Shown here: one piece after another, positions 1-10,649 of the stretch | How positions within the stretch are numbered: the first letter of the stretch is position 1 | Layout of the letters: each line of letters begins with the position of its first letter | Origin: Prorocentrum cordatum | Taxonomy: Eukaryota; Sar; Dinophyceae; Prorocentrales; Prorocentraceae | DNA: 64,000 nucleotides | Reading direction: 5' to 3' | Assembly: GCA_963575745.1 (NCBI GenBank) | Contig: CAUYUJ010009557.1 | Location: 77,501-141,500 of the forward strand | Translations under genes and position numbers: made by a program | Notes under the pieces: model-generated | Database searches by the model: none | What the model was told of the DNA's origin: nothing | The model's input: the letters and a program-made list of their open reading frames with translations, nothing else

Positions 1-780
1 CGGGGATGCGAGGGTAACCTTGGAAGAATGCTCATCCTTGCTATGCGGGTTGACTGTAATTAACGGCAATCACCGGGCCAGACCCCCTTACCCTGAGGAC
101 GGAGCGTTCGACGCCAGCCAGGGTCTGGGAATGACCAGGGGGACACATCTGATATATTGCTGGGCTATTCCCAAACCCCGCGGGTCAAACACGCCACGTG
201 ACTGGGCCTCTCCGCCCCGATGACGCCCGTTACGCTGGGGGAAAAAACAACTGGCGAGACCCCAATTAGGGGGAGGCTTCCCACTACAAGGGCGCATTGC
301 TTGGCACTGCTTGGAATGGTGATTTGCACTTCTCGGCACTTCTCGGCACTTCTTGGCATTATCCAGCATTTACTGGCGTTGCTTTGAACTGCGTGTCGAG
401 GCAGCAAGGAACCAAGACTAAGAAACTGAATAACCGAGAGGAAGGAACCAAGGAGCCAAGATCAAGGAGAAAAACCAAGAGCAAGGAACCAAGGCCAAAG
501 AACCCAGGAAGGCAACAACGAATCAAGACCAAGGATTCAAGACCAAGAGAACCAGATAACGCCGCTGTGAGGAATCAACACCAAGGAACACCTGGGAACC
601 CAATTGCAAATAATCGAAATCTAATCATCTCAAGGAACACCAGCGCGACCGCGTCCGGCACCCACTGTTTTGCCCACAAAAACGACTCCGAATGCAAAGC
701 CTAATTTGGGAAACGCGGGGCCATGGAGGCCTCCGAAATGGAGCCAGAGGGGGTAGGATCGGAAGATCGTACCGCATCGC
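1..780. other. Non-coding left edge with short A-rich repeats
   Basis: I see no recognisable gene. Positions about 316-372 carry a short tandem of CTTCTCGGCACTT-like 12-13-mers. Positions about 405-570 carry a degenerate purine-rich repeat built on AAGGAACCAAGA. Short open frames here are low-complexity and unlike any family I know. Confidence 0.6.
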
Positions 781-927
781 CGAGGCACCAAGGAAAGAGC
801 AGGAGGAGGAGGAGGAGGAGGAGGAAAGACCAGGAGGAGGAGGAGGAGCAGGAAGAGAAGGAGGAGGAGGATAAAGAGCAGGAGGAGGAGGAGGAGGAGG
901 AGGAGGAGGAGGAGGAGGAGGAGGAGC
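781..927 (+). repeat. (GGA)n microsatellite, interrupted
   Basis: Long GGA/GAG runs with a few interruptions. Frames through it give poly-Glu or poly-Gly and should not be read as protein. Positions 928-1316 that follow show no gene. Confidence 0.9.
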
Positions 928-1316
928 GCGACTTGCGCGCCGCTGTCCGCGCAATCGACGCCGCTTCCCTGCGTCGCTGACTCGCTCAGCCCTCCGCCTG
1001 GCCAGCCCGTGGCGCGCCGTCGGCGGCGGACGCGTGCTCTCGGCGGTGGTCACAGAGGCCTCCCGGCGTCTTGATGCTGTGCAAACGAGCGCGCTCGTGC
1101 CAAGGCGAGGGAGAAGGAGCGCAGGGCTTTTTTCTGGCCACGGCGAGCCTCGGTCGCGGATCCGTTCCCCGAGCTAGATCAGAGGAACGCCCCGAACACC
1201 AAACATCCCCTCCTGAGCCCAAATCGGTGCTCATCGACTGTGCTCGCGCGTTTTCCCTTCAACGGCCGTCGTGAGCCGTTCCCAGGCTGGGGGGCCATCA
1301 CTTAACGACCCAGGAC

Positions 1317-1444
1317 TGGCCATCGCTCGGACGTCCATTCCCTGTTTTTTTTTTGGTTTCTTGCGTTGTTTTTTCGCCAAATGATCAAGGATGCTCCTCG
1401 ATGGTCCTCGCCGAAGAAAAAATGCATACGTCCGAGCGATGCCA
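1317..1444. mobile_element. Small TIR element, family A, copy 1
   Basis: The ends are inverted copies of one another. The left end contains CATCGCTCGGACGT (from 1321) and the right end its complement ACGTCCGAGCGATG (1428-1441). The ~128-bp body has T-rich and A-rich stretches that can pair, so the unit could form a hairpin. The same ends bound a second copy at 16805-16928. CCAGGA occurs on both sides (1310-1315 and 1442-1447) and could be a target duplication, though it partly overlaps the ends. No coding capacity, so a MITE-like non-autonomous DNA element is the best reading. Confidence 0.65.
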
Positions 1445-1494
1445 GGAGGACCAAAAAGCAGGCCCGAGGATGGGGCCAAGAGCTCCTGGGCAAG

Positions 1495-1715
1495 AGAGCC
1501 CCCAAAATCGAATCGGTAAATTGCATCGGCGATCGAAAGGACTCGGATCGGCGGAACTCGCCGGCCGAGTCGGGAGAACTCGGGTCGGCGGAATCGGCAA
1601 GCTAGTAGGACTTCAATGAGGAATCGGAATCCACGTCGGAATCCGAAGTCGAATCGAATCGGAACCGGAAACCATCGCATTCGAATCGAATCGAATCGTA
1701 GGAATCGGAACGAGC
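1495..1715. repeat. Degenerate AATCGG/GAATC repeat
   Basis: Irregular tandem of AATCGG, GAATCG and TCGGAAT words directly after the family A element. Similar GATCGG-rich DNA lies next to the second family A copy at about 16.48-16.68 kb. No gene. Confidence 0.6.
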
Positions 1716-1755
1716 CCTGTCTGGGCCCACGGACTAGACAAACCACGGTGTTGAA

Positions 1756-1917
1756 GGTCTAGACATGGCTCGACCTAAACAGAATTTGTCGTTTCGTTTT
1801 GTTTTCGTTTCCCTCGTCTTGTCTTCAATCCACCTTTACCGCCAAACGAAGTCGAAACGACAACGGCCCACGACATCGCCAAAACATCGTTTAGGTCTAC
1901 CCCTGGGTCTAGACATG
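1756..1917. mobile_element. Small element, family B, copy 1
   Basis: A ~138-bp body lies between direct copies of GGTCTAGACATG (1756-1767 and 1906-1917). Just inside are inverted words GACCTAAAC and GTTTAGGTC. The body shares blocks with copy 2 at 10240-10406: CTCGTyTTGTCTT, CGCCTTTA-like, AAACGAAGTCGAA, and CCAAAACATCGTTTAGGTC near the right end. No coding capacity. The flanking direct repeats may be target duplications or part of the element, since those of copy 2 are related in sequence. Confidence 0.6.
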
Positions 1918-2286
1918 AGGACCATGGGGCCTGACTAGGGGGGTCCTGGACCTTGGCGGCTCCCTTGAGACCTTCTAACTAATGTTTCCACGACTCCTGA
2001 AACTTCCCCGGTGCCAAATATCAAAGAAGCTCTAGGGTCATGACATAGAGCAATATACTACACAGCATGCGCTTTGGTACGGTATGGCCCGTGATGATGA
2101 TTGAACTGGGGCGGGATGCCTCCACCCAGCACGCCACCGAAACACAAAAACCCATTAACCAGAAACCACACGATCAAACGGGCGCCGCTCGCGCTGTTGA
2201 GCGAACCGGGCCCTCCCCCGGCTGCCGCGCGCGATGCTGGCGGCAGGGCCCTCGCTGGAGGGCATGGTCAGTGGGCGAAGAACGGT
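1918..2286. other. No gene seen
   Basis: Intergenic DNA without a recognisable gene, tandem array or inverted repeat that I can support. Confidence 0.5.
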
Positions 2287-2435
2287 ATGACACAAACTTT
2301 CCCGCTATCGGGGACGGCTGTCCCACGGCCTCTGGGATGTTTCTATCACGGCGTGCCGCCGTAGAGGTATAAACCTCCTACCAGCCGCCCTGGGACAGGC
2401 GACCCCGATGGCGGAAACGTTAATTTGCACATCAT
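2287..2435. mobile_element. Long-hairpin inverted-repeat element
   Basis: Two ~65-base arms face each other. The left arm runs from 2287 and contains CTATCGGGGACGGCTGTCCC. The right arm, read on the other strand, contains CCATCGGGGTCGCCTGTCCC. The arms pair imperfectly (roughly 70% by eye) over almost the whole unit, leaving a short loop near 2352-2368. This suggests an aged foldback MITE. No second copy was found in the window. Confidence 0.5.
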
Positions 2436-2589
2436 GCGTCGCCCGCCGAAAGAGGTGAGATGCGTCGCCAGGTTGGCGGATAGGCTGGCCGCAGCGGCGT
2501 CGCCCGTGCGACATGGAAGCTCGCCGACAAAAAGCTGGCCCTCCAATTCCCCCTCCCTGCACCTCTGCCACACCTCGCCCCTCTCCTCC

Positions 2590-2700
2590 TCAGGAGGAGG
2601 ACGAGGAGGAGGAGGAGGAGGAGGAGAAGGAGGAGGAGGAGGAGGAAGAGGAGGGGAAGGAGGAGGAGGAAGAGGAGGAGGGAGGGGGGAGGAGGAGGAA
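2590..2700 (+). repeat. (GGA)n microsatellite
   Basis: Interrupted GGA/GAG array. Open frames over it are poly-Glu, poly-Gly or, on the other strand, poly-Ser/Leu artefacts. Confidence 0.9.
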
Positions 2701-3810
2701 CAAAAACAAGACAGGACAAGACAAGACACGACATCCGAAGAGGGGGTCGACGTCGAATCGTCCTAGAAAGAGCCGCGGGGTATGATTTGCAAACAACCCT
2801 GCGATGAGTTATTGTGCCCAGGCCCATACTTCGTACGGGGGTAAGGGGCGTACCCCACGCTCGAAGGGAGCGAACTCCGAGGCAGGCCCCGTCACAGAGA
2901 CTCGCAGATTGACGAGTCCCTACGGGTCACTGCGGGGGGAGCAGCTGCTGGCCTGTCCGCGTGGCCACGTTGGGGAACGCGCTGGCGAACAGGGTTCTCA
3001 ACTGGCGAGCTCCCTGAACCCATCTTTGATTTGTAAGCCAGAGCTCATGCACTCCGAGATGTCCCCCCCCCCCCCCGAAGCTCCTGCACTCCGAGATGCC
3101 CTCGCTAGCGCGCTCAGCTCTCGCTGCGCTGAAACAGATGCTCCCCGCGCCGAACGTGCTCAGACATGCGCAACCTCTGCTCTTTTCGCCCTCTGCAAGG
3201 CAACACTTATTACATCAGAAAATATGCAGACAGATGCGGCGCATGCAGATTAATTGCACGACATTTCTGTTCATGGTTTTAGTGTCAGAGCGTGCGTATT
3301 TGTCTCCCACTTGGATAAAAACTCACAAAGGCACCCATTTTGAAACTGCGTCGTCAATTCTATTAAAAAAAGAACCCGCCGCTGAAAGCCAGTTGTTGCT
3401 GAATTTCCATCGCGGAAACATATTGGCCACATGGTTTCAACACTGCGTCGTGGACTGGGTCCAGCGTTCGGTCGTGAACAGATGTTTTCAGCTTCTGCTC
3501 TGTGACTGTCAATGACCTCTTGGACATGGATCATCTCTGCCGGCTCAATTTGACCTTGCCCCCGCCATATTTTGTGAAGAAGCCCAAACGCGCGTAATCC
3601 TACCAGCCCTCTGGGCGTCGGTGGTCTAGGGCATTTCCTCTTCCACCCCTCCCTCTTGCCCTTCGGGGAGGGGTTTACCCCTCCCCTTACCCCCTCCCCG
3701 TGGACCTGGACGGGAAGGGCGGGGAAGTGTCAGGGTGTCCAAAACGGCCTCGGCGAGAAAGACAAAATCATGGATTTTACTATGGTTTTGGCCCCATTTT
3801 GGCCTCCTGA
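2701..3810. other. No gene seen
   Basis: The stretch is non-coding as far as I can tell. A short direct duplication of a GCACTCCGAGATG word flanks a C-run at about 3049-3100. Frames of 87-149 codons show no family features. Confidence 0.5.
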
Positions 3811-3838
3811 GGGGGGGGCGCTAATTAGTGCCCCCCCC
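3811..3838. repeat. G-run/C-run palindrome
   Basis: A G-run, then CGCTAATTAGTG, then a C-run makes a near-perfect 28-bp palindrome centred on CTAATTAG. It could extrude a hairpin. No function is implied. Confidence 0.6.
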
Positions 3839-3956
3839 TCCTGTGATCGATCTCCTCCAAGATGGCCCCAAGAAACGCCCAGCGCAGCGAGATTCTCTCC
3901 GTCGCCTCTTCTGGTCTCGGCTGGCCTGCCGTTCTGGTCTGCGCTCGGTCTGAAGA

Positions 3957-4026
3957 GTAGGAGGAGGAGGAGGAGGAGGAGGAGGAGGAGGAGGAGGAGG
4001 GATGGATGGATGGATGGATGGATGGA
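3957..4026 (+). repeat. (GGA)n followed by (GGAT)n microsatellites
   Basis: A GGA array of about 14 units passes directly into five or six GGAT units. Positions 4027-4503 that follow show no recognisable gene. Confidence 0.9.
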
Positions 4027-4505
4027 CTCGGCATTGCGCTGTGAGTCTGATGACACTCACCCCCACGAGCTCACGAAACGAGAGATCGTTCGGGGACACC
4101 TCTGAGCGATCGTGCGATCTCCTCGGACCGAACGAGGTCAGGCGCGTGGGCGCGCCGTGCAGCTGTGACCACCTTTGATCCGAGCCGAGCAGGACAGGAA
4201 ACAGGAAGACGCCCGCGGGCGGGGGGTGATACCCCTCTGGCCCCCGGGGGCCGAGCTCGACGGCGCGGCGAGCACCGAGCAGGCTCCCTGGACACCCAGA
4301 GGCCCAGAGAAGGAAAAAAATACCAGGCCGAAACAAAAAAATATCCGACGGCGCGCCCAAGAGACCAGGGGCGGCGAGGGAGGCTAGAGGGGCATGGTGC
4401 TACAGCGAAGCTGCTGGAAGAACTCACGTCGCCGCGTAGTGTGATGGTTGCCCATCTCTTTCTGTAGGATCCGCTGCCGCAGCTGATGAAGTCGGGCTTC
4501 CCACG

Positions 4506-5726
4506 TCAGCCCTTGCGGCCGCCCTTGCCCTTCTGGCCGTGGTGGCTCTGTCGGTTCTTGTCGAGCAGCTTCTGGGCCATCGACTCCAGGTGGCCCTGAG
4601 GTGCCGCCCCCATCTTCTGGCGGCCGCCCTGCGCCTCGAGACATTTCGCGAGGCTCTGTTCGAGCTCGAGCTTGGATGCCGTAGTCTCCCGAGGGCCGTC
4701 TGGGTTGTCGTTCTTCAGCGTGATCTGGTCCGCGAAAGCGAACTGCGCCCTGGCGTACTGGTCGTTGTAGCACTTGCGCAGCCTGAAGTGACGCACCATC
4801 AGGCATAGCTCCGAGCCCGTCACCTCGCAGACGAACTGCTGGTAGAAGGTGCACAGGAGCGCGCGCCCCTGCGGGGCCTTCTGCTTCGCCTCCTCGGAGG
4901 CCGACAGGCACTTGAACACGGCGTGAGCGATGTACAAATGTGGCGAGTTGAGCTGGGGCTTCGCCTCGGGGACCTGCGCCGCCTCTGAGCGCAGCTTGCC
5001 CGCCTCCCGAGCTGCGACGATCGAAGTGGCTGTGGGCGGGGGCGCGATGCTGATCCATTCCGAGGCGGCGAGGTCCCTGAGCTGCTGGGCGCGCTGGCAC
5101 GCCATCTTGAGGAGGATCGTGACCGCCTGCTGCAGGTCGCGCGACTTCAGGGCGCCCTCCACCGCCATCAGGGCATCCTCCGAGGCGTCGGCCATGGAGG
5201 CGATCGCGGGCCCGCGCTGGCGCTTGTCCTTGGGCTCGACCTTCTCGCCTGCGGCGCCGTCCGAGGGCTTGTGCCGCTTGAGCAGCGCGGAGAGGCCCAT
5301 TTCTTGCTGGGCGGGTGGCGCCATCGCCGAGGAAGCCATCGCGTCGCAGGGCGCCCTGGAGACGAACCCGCGGCTCAGGAAGAGAACAGTGGCCGCGAAT
5401 ATGGACCTGAAGAGCAAGAAGGTCTCGGGCATAGTGGCTGCGTACGGGGCACTGTAAGATGTCAGACACCTGGACTTCATGCGAAAGGAAGCTGCTTCGG
5501 CCTCGGGTGCAAATATTACGAACGTAGCTGCGCATGACGTGGCGCTGTGCGTTTTCTCTCGTACTGAGGACCTGGAGGCATCTGAAACACTGGCTCGTCA
5601 CCGTGAGGAGGGAGGCCTCGTTCCGCACCCTGTGGACCCTGTTGGCATGCATGAGGAGGGCCTTAATGGAGCCGAAGGTGTCCCCGCAGAGGTGCCCGTC
5701 GTCGTCCGTCATCTTGCATCTGTAGG
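4506..5726 (-). CDS. Retroelement R1 C-terminal zinc-finger region, partial
   Basis: This continues the RT polypeptide after the insertion. Removing the insert gives R-P-Y-R-C-K-M-T, which completes a C2H2 finger: a Cys pair in RCKMTDDDGHLCG, then LLMHANRVH. A second finger follows (CFRCLQVLSTRENAQRH). A third, degraded one lies around LQCPVRSHYARDLLALQVH. Near 5380 the frame changes, and a ~300-residue Ala/Lys/Gln-rich helical tail (AMAPPAQQEMGLSALLKRHK onward) ends with a basic, low-complexity GQKGKGGRKG and TGA at 4506-4508. Such fingers after the RT are typical of dinoflagellate LINE-like proteins and are thought to bind target DNA or RNA. Boundaries are set by the splice or insertion site and the stop codon. 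Confidence 0.65.
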
Positions 5727-7236
5727 TAGGAGGGCTCGGCTTGCGGGGGGGGTCGGGCGCGCGGGAGGCGGGCGGAGGCGTCGCCGGCGCCCCGCGCCCC
5801 CGGGGGGCTCCATGTTGGATTTCCCAGGCTGCGCCAAGCGCGCGCGCGCTACTTGCCCGCGCGCTCACATTCGCGCAAGCGCATCCTAAGAAACTATGAT
5901 TTGGATCGGAACCGGGCGACAACGGGCATGGGGCGCCTGTCAAGGCTGCTTTTGGGAGCGATTGCTGCTTGCTCGACGCGCGCGATATGCATGTAACGAC
6001 TTTTGGAGGACGGGCGCTGCGCCGTCCAATCCAACGCGGCAATGGCGCGGTCCGGGGCGCGCGGCCGTCGCGGCACGCGGCGGTCGACGTGGCCGCGTGG
6101 GGCGCGCGATCGGCCGCGCGGTATTTGCGGGCCATTCGGCCGATGCTGCCGGGTCGCCCTCAAACAGCCCGCCAGGAATACGCAAATGCGCAATGCGCCA
6201 GCGCGCCGCCAGGATATCGCCCTGAAAACAACTTGTTCACTCTGAACGCCGACTGCGCGCCTCGCTGAACCAGCGAAGTCGCGCGGCGCGCCCGCGCCGC
6301 GGACCCGCCGCAATGAACTCGCGGGAAAAAGGCCTCTCTCCATGGGTTCTGGCACCGATTCTGGCCTACTTCCCCGTTCTGGCCGATTCTGGTTCTATCG
6401 CCGATTCCTCATTTGATTCCGTGCTGATTCCGTGCTGATTCTTTTGATTCCGCTAGAATCAGGGGTCGCAGTTGTGCCGATTCTGTTTTGATTCTGTACG
6501 GATTCCGCGCTGATTCCTTTGATTCCCCTGTGCCCCGGGGACCATCAGGCCGCGGCCCGAGCCCCCGCCTCGGCGGCATGGTTTTTCCAGGAGCGCGGAA
6601 GAGTTTTGAGGGGGAGGGGGGCGGGGGGGGAGGCGGAGCGATTCTTGGGGCGCATCGGGCGGCCGAGCCGCAGATTTCCGGGCCCAGTGCGCGCGCCCAA
6701 CATGGCATGCGCGGGCGTGCGCGCGAGTTCTCGACCGTCAGCGCATCTGTAAGTTCATGCCCCGCCCCGCGCGCGGGAATGGAAACTTGCGTTGCGGTTT
6801 CCAATTTAACGCGCGGCCGTCGCAACTGCATCGCATTGCTCAGCGCGCAAAGCGCGCAGCACGGGGGCTTTGCGTTCTCGCATGAGAAGTGCGCGGGACC
6901 GAACCGAACGGTCGGCGGCGCCCGCTCCTGCGCCGCGCGCGAGGCCATCGCGTCAGCGCTGGAGGCTGCAGGTGGCCTGGGGCGTCGCCCTGGGGCGCGG
7001 ACACAGCGCGAGGCCCGCGCGGGTCTCTCGCGCGGAACATGCGCAACACGGTCGGCCCGCCCGCCGGCTGGCGCTCGCGGGCGACGCGACGCCGGCGCCG
7101 ACTGCGAGGCCGACTGGGCCCGGAGGATTCCTGAGAGTCCCGAGAAGGGGCAGCGGGCCGCGATGGAATCGGCGCGATCGTCGGCGCCCCCCCCGCGCCC
7201 GCCCCCCCCTGCAAGCCGACTCCTCCTATCTGTAGG
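5718..7236. mobile_element. 1.5-kb TIR insertion in R1 with 9-bp target duplication (introner-like)
   Basis: Direct copies of ATCTGTAGG sit at 5718-5726 and 7228-7236. Immediately inside, the ends are inverted. The left end is TAGGAGGGCTCGGCTTGC (5727-5744). The right end, read on the other strand, is TAGGAGGAGTCGGCTTGC, 16 of 18 matching, and the similarity continues through a G-run and CGGGCGCG to about 40 bp. Element plus one duplication is 1510 bp, not a multiple of three, yet excising exactly that length rejoins the RT and zinc-finger frames. No transposase is visible inside. On the coding (minus) strand the 3' boundary reads CCTCCTACCTACAG, a good acceptor, but the donor side would be CTACAG/ATAGG, which is not GT, GC or GA. 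Splicing is therefore possible but unproven. Confidence 0.8.
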
Positions 7237-8975
7237 GCCGCAGCCTGCCTTCGTCTTCCCCTCGTGATAGCTCGTCGTCGTTGGGGCCCCTTTGGAGGCC
7301 AGGCGGGGCGAACTGGTGGCAGAACGTTTTGGATCTCAAGATGGTGAAGTCAACGTAGGCCCAGTTTTTGTGATCGGAGCAGTAGAATAGCTGTAGTAGG
7401 GGGACGTCTTCGGGAACGTGGTCCTGGAACTCTTCCGACTGGCAGCGCGCAAACTCGAGGTCCGATAGGACCTGCTTTGCCCATGGATTAGCGTCGGGGT
7501 GAAGGGTGTAATCGGATTTCATGGAGTCCCCGTCTCCGATGCCCCCCAGGATGCACGCTCGAACCTGCCGGTGGTCTGAGGGGTGGCGGCACCATGACTG
7601 ATACCATTTTAGTCTGCGAACTCGTAACTCCTCAAGGGTAGGAAGAAGACGCCAGTGCTGCCAGAGCCGACGGGCAGGCCAGCGATGCAGTTCGCCGTCA
7701 GCCTGAGGTTCCAGGCCCCGTCGACCGAGAGCGCGGCGGAGCGCGCGAAGTACTAAAGCGTCCGAAGCGGCGGCAAAGCTCTTGTCTGGGATCCGACCCT
7801 CCATGCCTGAAAGAAGGGCACCCTGCGCGAATGAGATCACCGTGGGCTGCATCATGGACCAGAAAGTTCGAGATCATTCCTAGACCCAAGCGTCCTGCCT
7901 GGAGTCGCTTCGCCTTTTCAACCTGTAGAGAGCCCGTAGAAGTAAGCCAGCCTCCAAGAATCCGAAGGCGCCGCCCCAAGACGCCGCGGTACTGCCAGGA
8001 GCCGCCATAGAGGAGGCGCGTCAATGTGTTACTGCGAGGTCCCGAGATCCGAGCCACCGAGGCCCGCTTGTCGAGGTTGAGGTGCACCCCGATGGTCCCG
8101 AGGGTCTCCGAGAGGTGGTTACTGCGGTCGGCGACCTGGCCCAAGAAGGAGGAAGCCGCGGAGCCCAGGGGGGTGCCCACAGGAATCTCGTCGGGGATCA
8201 CCGTCATCGTGATGTCGTCGGCGTAGATCGTAATGCCTACGTCCGTGGTCGTCTCGTCGATCTCGTGAGCCTCCGTCAGGACCTGGGATCTCGAATGGGC
8301 CCGACGTGCCAGAAACGGGGTGATGCCCTCGAGGTAGTAGTAGGGGAATGCGCGGGCGGGATTCGGGTGACCCATGAGCTCTCCTGAGGTCGGGCGCAAG
8401 GCGAGGGGGCCCTCCATAGTGTCGATCTGGCAGGCGCTGTTGGTGGTCCTAGTGCGCTGGAAACAAAGATCCTCGGCACGGTAGAGCGAGCCTAGTGTGT
8501 CGTAGATCACGCTGCGATCTGTGCTCGCAAAGGCGTCGGTGGCGTCCTCATTCACTATCATGTGTGGGATCTGGAGTTGACCGAGGCGCCAGGAGAGACA
8601 GGCCTGTGCCGCAATGGCGTCCTCGCGCCGCCGTCTGCGGGCGAAGCCGTGACAATAATATGGTAGTGCTTCCCGCTCGGATGTGTTCCGCTGCCACAGG
8701 TGAGCGTGCCAGCACTTCCCAATCGGGCAGAAGAGGTGAATCCACCGCATGCTCGCAGGCCCAGACTTGCCGTTGCGCTTGTCCAGGCCCACGCAGGATG
8801 AAACGTCAAAGATCAAAGGGGTGGAGTCCGAGCGCCTGAAGCTGGCGAGGATGTCGACGAACTTCTCCTGAAAGGCGAGGAACGTCGTGGGATGCTCGAC
8901 GTGCCCCACTCCTCCAAGCCGATACTGTTCCCATTGTGCGGGGTCGAGAAGCAGAAGCCAGAGCTCCGAGGGCAT
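7226..8975 (-). CDS. Non-LTR retrotransposon reverse transcriptase, partial, frameshifted
   Basis: Copies element RNA into DNA at the target site. The first frame (8975 down to about 7855) has the N-terminal block DKRNGKSGPASMRWIH (residues 65-80), the metal-binding motif A aspartate in NEDATDAFAST (142-152), the template-grip region around PTSGELMGHPNPARAF (195-210), and the catalytic YADD at residues 251-254 (nt 8225-8214). An LNLDKRASVARISG block and a 'LGGWLTSTGSLQVEKAKRLQAG' type thumb region follow. Near 7855 the frame shifts. The second frame (7855-7226) carries a typical continuation, GALLSGMEGRI and then LRVRRLKWYQSW. This frame ends R-P-Y-R-stop, where the stop is created by the inserted element. 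The initial Met at 8975 is only the first ATG after the truncation, not a native start. Catalytic residues are intact but the reading frame is not. Confidence 0.8.
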
Positions 8976-8985
8976 GGACCACGCG

Positions 8986-9034
8986 GGAGGAGGAGGAGGA
9001 GGAGGAGGAGGAGGAGGAGGAGGAGGAGGAGGAG
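8986..9034 (+). repeat. (GGA)n microsatellite at the truncated end of R1
   Basis: An uninterrupted GGA array abuts the point where RT homology stops on the minus strand. Confidence 0.9.
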
Positions 9035-9056
9035 GAGAGATTGGTCTGTCGTGCTA

Positions 9057-9232
9057 CTTGTGATTGCTGCTGGTCTGCCGCACTGGCCTGCCATGCTGGT
9101 CTCCCGTGCTGGCCTGCTCGCTCTGGCTCTGGTTCTGGCTCTGGGCTCGTCCGCCGTGCCGGTCTGTCGTGCCACGTGCTGTCTCGGCTAGCATGTCGCA
9201 CTGGTCTGCCGTGCTGGTCTCCAGTGCCAGGA
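9057..9232 (+). repeat. CTGGTCTGCCGTG-type degenerate minisatellite
   Basis: Repeated CTGGTCTGCCGTGCTGG and CTGGCTCTGGTT-like words in tandem, about 10-20 bp per unit and irregular. No gene. Confidence 0.6.
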
Positions 9233-10239
9233 CTCACGACACTTGATAGAAGTCAAAGAATCCCCCCACCCCCCATGCTAACCACCCCGACACGCGAAGT
9301 CGTTTAGTAAGCGCGCCCAAAGAAGGAATCAGACAGGGCAAGGCTGTCTCGCAAACGCCCAGGGCCGCTTAGTGAACGCCAATTGTCTGGTCCGGGTGGT
9401 TTTTCCTCCCTTGACTTTACGGTGTTTGCCTCATGGGGCTCTCGTGATGCCTCTTGGCTGCCTCTCGGAGGCCTCTAGGGACCTCTTGGGAATCTCCGAA
9501 TGGCACTTACAGAACTCTGGATGCCCCCTGGACCCAGCGCAGCGCCAAGACTAACCGGGCTTTGTTGGACCTCGTTGAACTTCGCCCAAAATGCAAGAAG
9601 TCAAAAACGAGCGAACGCCCATGTGACACACGACGTTGGCCTCTTGAGGATCTCGCCAACGCCCTCGTGGGGCCCTCTTGGGCAATTGAGGTCATCTCGA
9701 CCAATCTCGGAACGATCTTGGACCGTCTTGGCGGGCGTCTCGCGGGCCGCGCCGCCGTGTCTGGCCTTGCCGGGGCCGATTTGGAGGGCAACCATTCAGG
9801 TCTTACAGTGATCCGCGCTAACTGCAGGAGTTGTCCTGCTCTGTCAGGGGAAGGCCCTCCCTTGGGTCTGGAACGAGCGGGCCCGTGGTGTCAGACGGCT
9901 CTTTCAGGTTCAAGGCGGCCCCAAGATAGCCCCGATGTGCCACAGTGGCTCCCAAAATGGCAGAAGATATCCGAAGATTGTGCAAGCTAGCCTCCGACAC
10001 ACATCCGAGATGCTCCAACTTCTCCCCAACAGGACGGCTCCACGCGCCCTCGGAGCCCTCGGAGGAAACCTCCAAAGAAGCCAACATCGACGGGAAACCA
10101 ATGACTGTTGCCCTCTCGAGTCTTGGCTTACGATAGGCCTCTGGATCCGCAAGGTGGCCCTAAGACGGCCCCCATGGGGCTGGCAGTGCGGACTCCGCCG
10201 CCGCCCGGCCAGTGGGCTCCCCAAGTGCACCAACTGCGG
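9233..10239. repeat. CTTGGG/GGCCCC-rich dispersed repeat DNA
   Basis: Many copies of CCTCTTGGG, GCCCTCTTGGG and their complements occur without a regular period. The same vocabulary dominates 22.66-24.73, 28.05-28.56 and 62.05-62.57 kb. No recognisable gene; the open frames are compositional artefacts. Confidence 0.5.
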
Positions 10240-10406
10240 GCTCTAAACGTGGGACTGAGCCGAAACGGTATGTTCCGTTTTCGTTATGTTCCCGTGCTCC
10301 CTCGTTTTGTCTTAAATCCGCCTTTAGCGCAAAACGAAGTCGAACCGAACACGGTCCACGAAAACGCCAAAACATCGTTTAGGTCCAGCCCTGCTCTAAA
10401 CGTGGG
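10240..10406. mobile_element. Small element, family B, copy 2
   Basis: Bounded by 14-bp direct repeats GCTCTAAACGTGGG (10240-10253 and 10393-10406). The body shares conserved blocks with copy 1 at 1756-1917, including CCTCGTTTTGTCTT, AAAACGAAGTCGAA and CCAAAACATCGTTTAGGTC. Spacing between the direct repeats is 153 bp here and 150 bp in copy 1. No coding capacity. Confidence 0.65.
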
Positions 10407-10649
10407 GCGGGCATCCAGCTGGGCCCGCCTGTCTCCAGAGGCACGGGATTTGGTTCTGTAGACGGCGCTGGTGCAATCCCGCGGCTGGCGGGATTCTCCA
10501 TGGCAGCCGCAAGCAATGGCGAGACCGCGGACGCAATTCGTGACCGGGCGGGATGGTTCCGCCATCGTGAGACGACCTTCCACAATTCCCAACCGTCCTG
10601 AAGAAGACACGTGATGATGACAACCATCCTGTGGCGCTGGGTCCTCGAT

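Larger units (their letters stand above)
4506..8985 (-). mobile_element. 5'-truncated non-LTR retroelement R1 with an internal insertion
   Basis: A minus-strand LINE-like element. Its 5' end stops at a GGA/TCC microsatellite at about 8985-9034, with no endonuclease part, as expected from 5' truncation during target-primed insertion. Coding order is RT (8975-7226), an inserted 1.5-kb inverted-repeat element (7227-5727), then a C-terminal zinc-finger region ending at a TGA at 4506-4508. At least two frameshifts (near 7850 and near 5380) and the insertion mean it cannot make an intact protein unless RNA processing intervenes. The RT belongs to a different lineage from R2 elsewhere in the window: YADD and an 'LDKRNGK' block here, TDD and a 'KSGGDRVIGL' block in R2. 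Confidence 0.8.

Noticed and set aside
5734-6135. N-terminal part of the long minus frame that runs into the zinc-finger region
   Set aside because: These codons are inside the inverted-repeat insertion. They are open by chance and do not belong to the retroelement protein.
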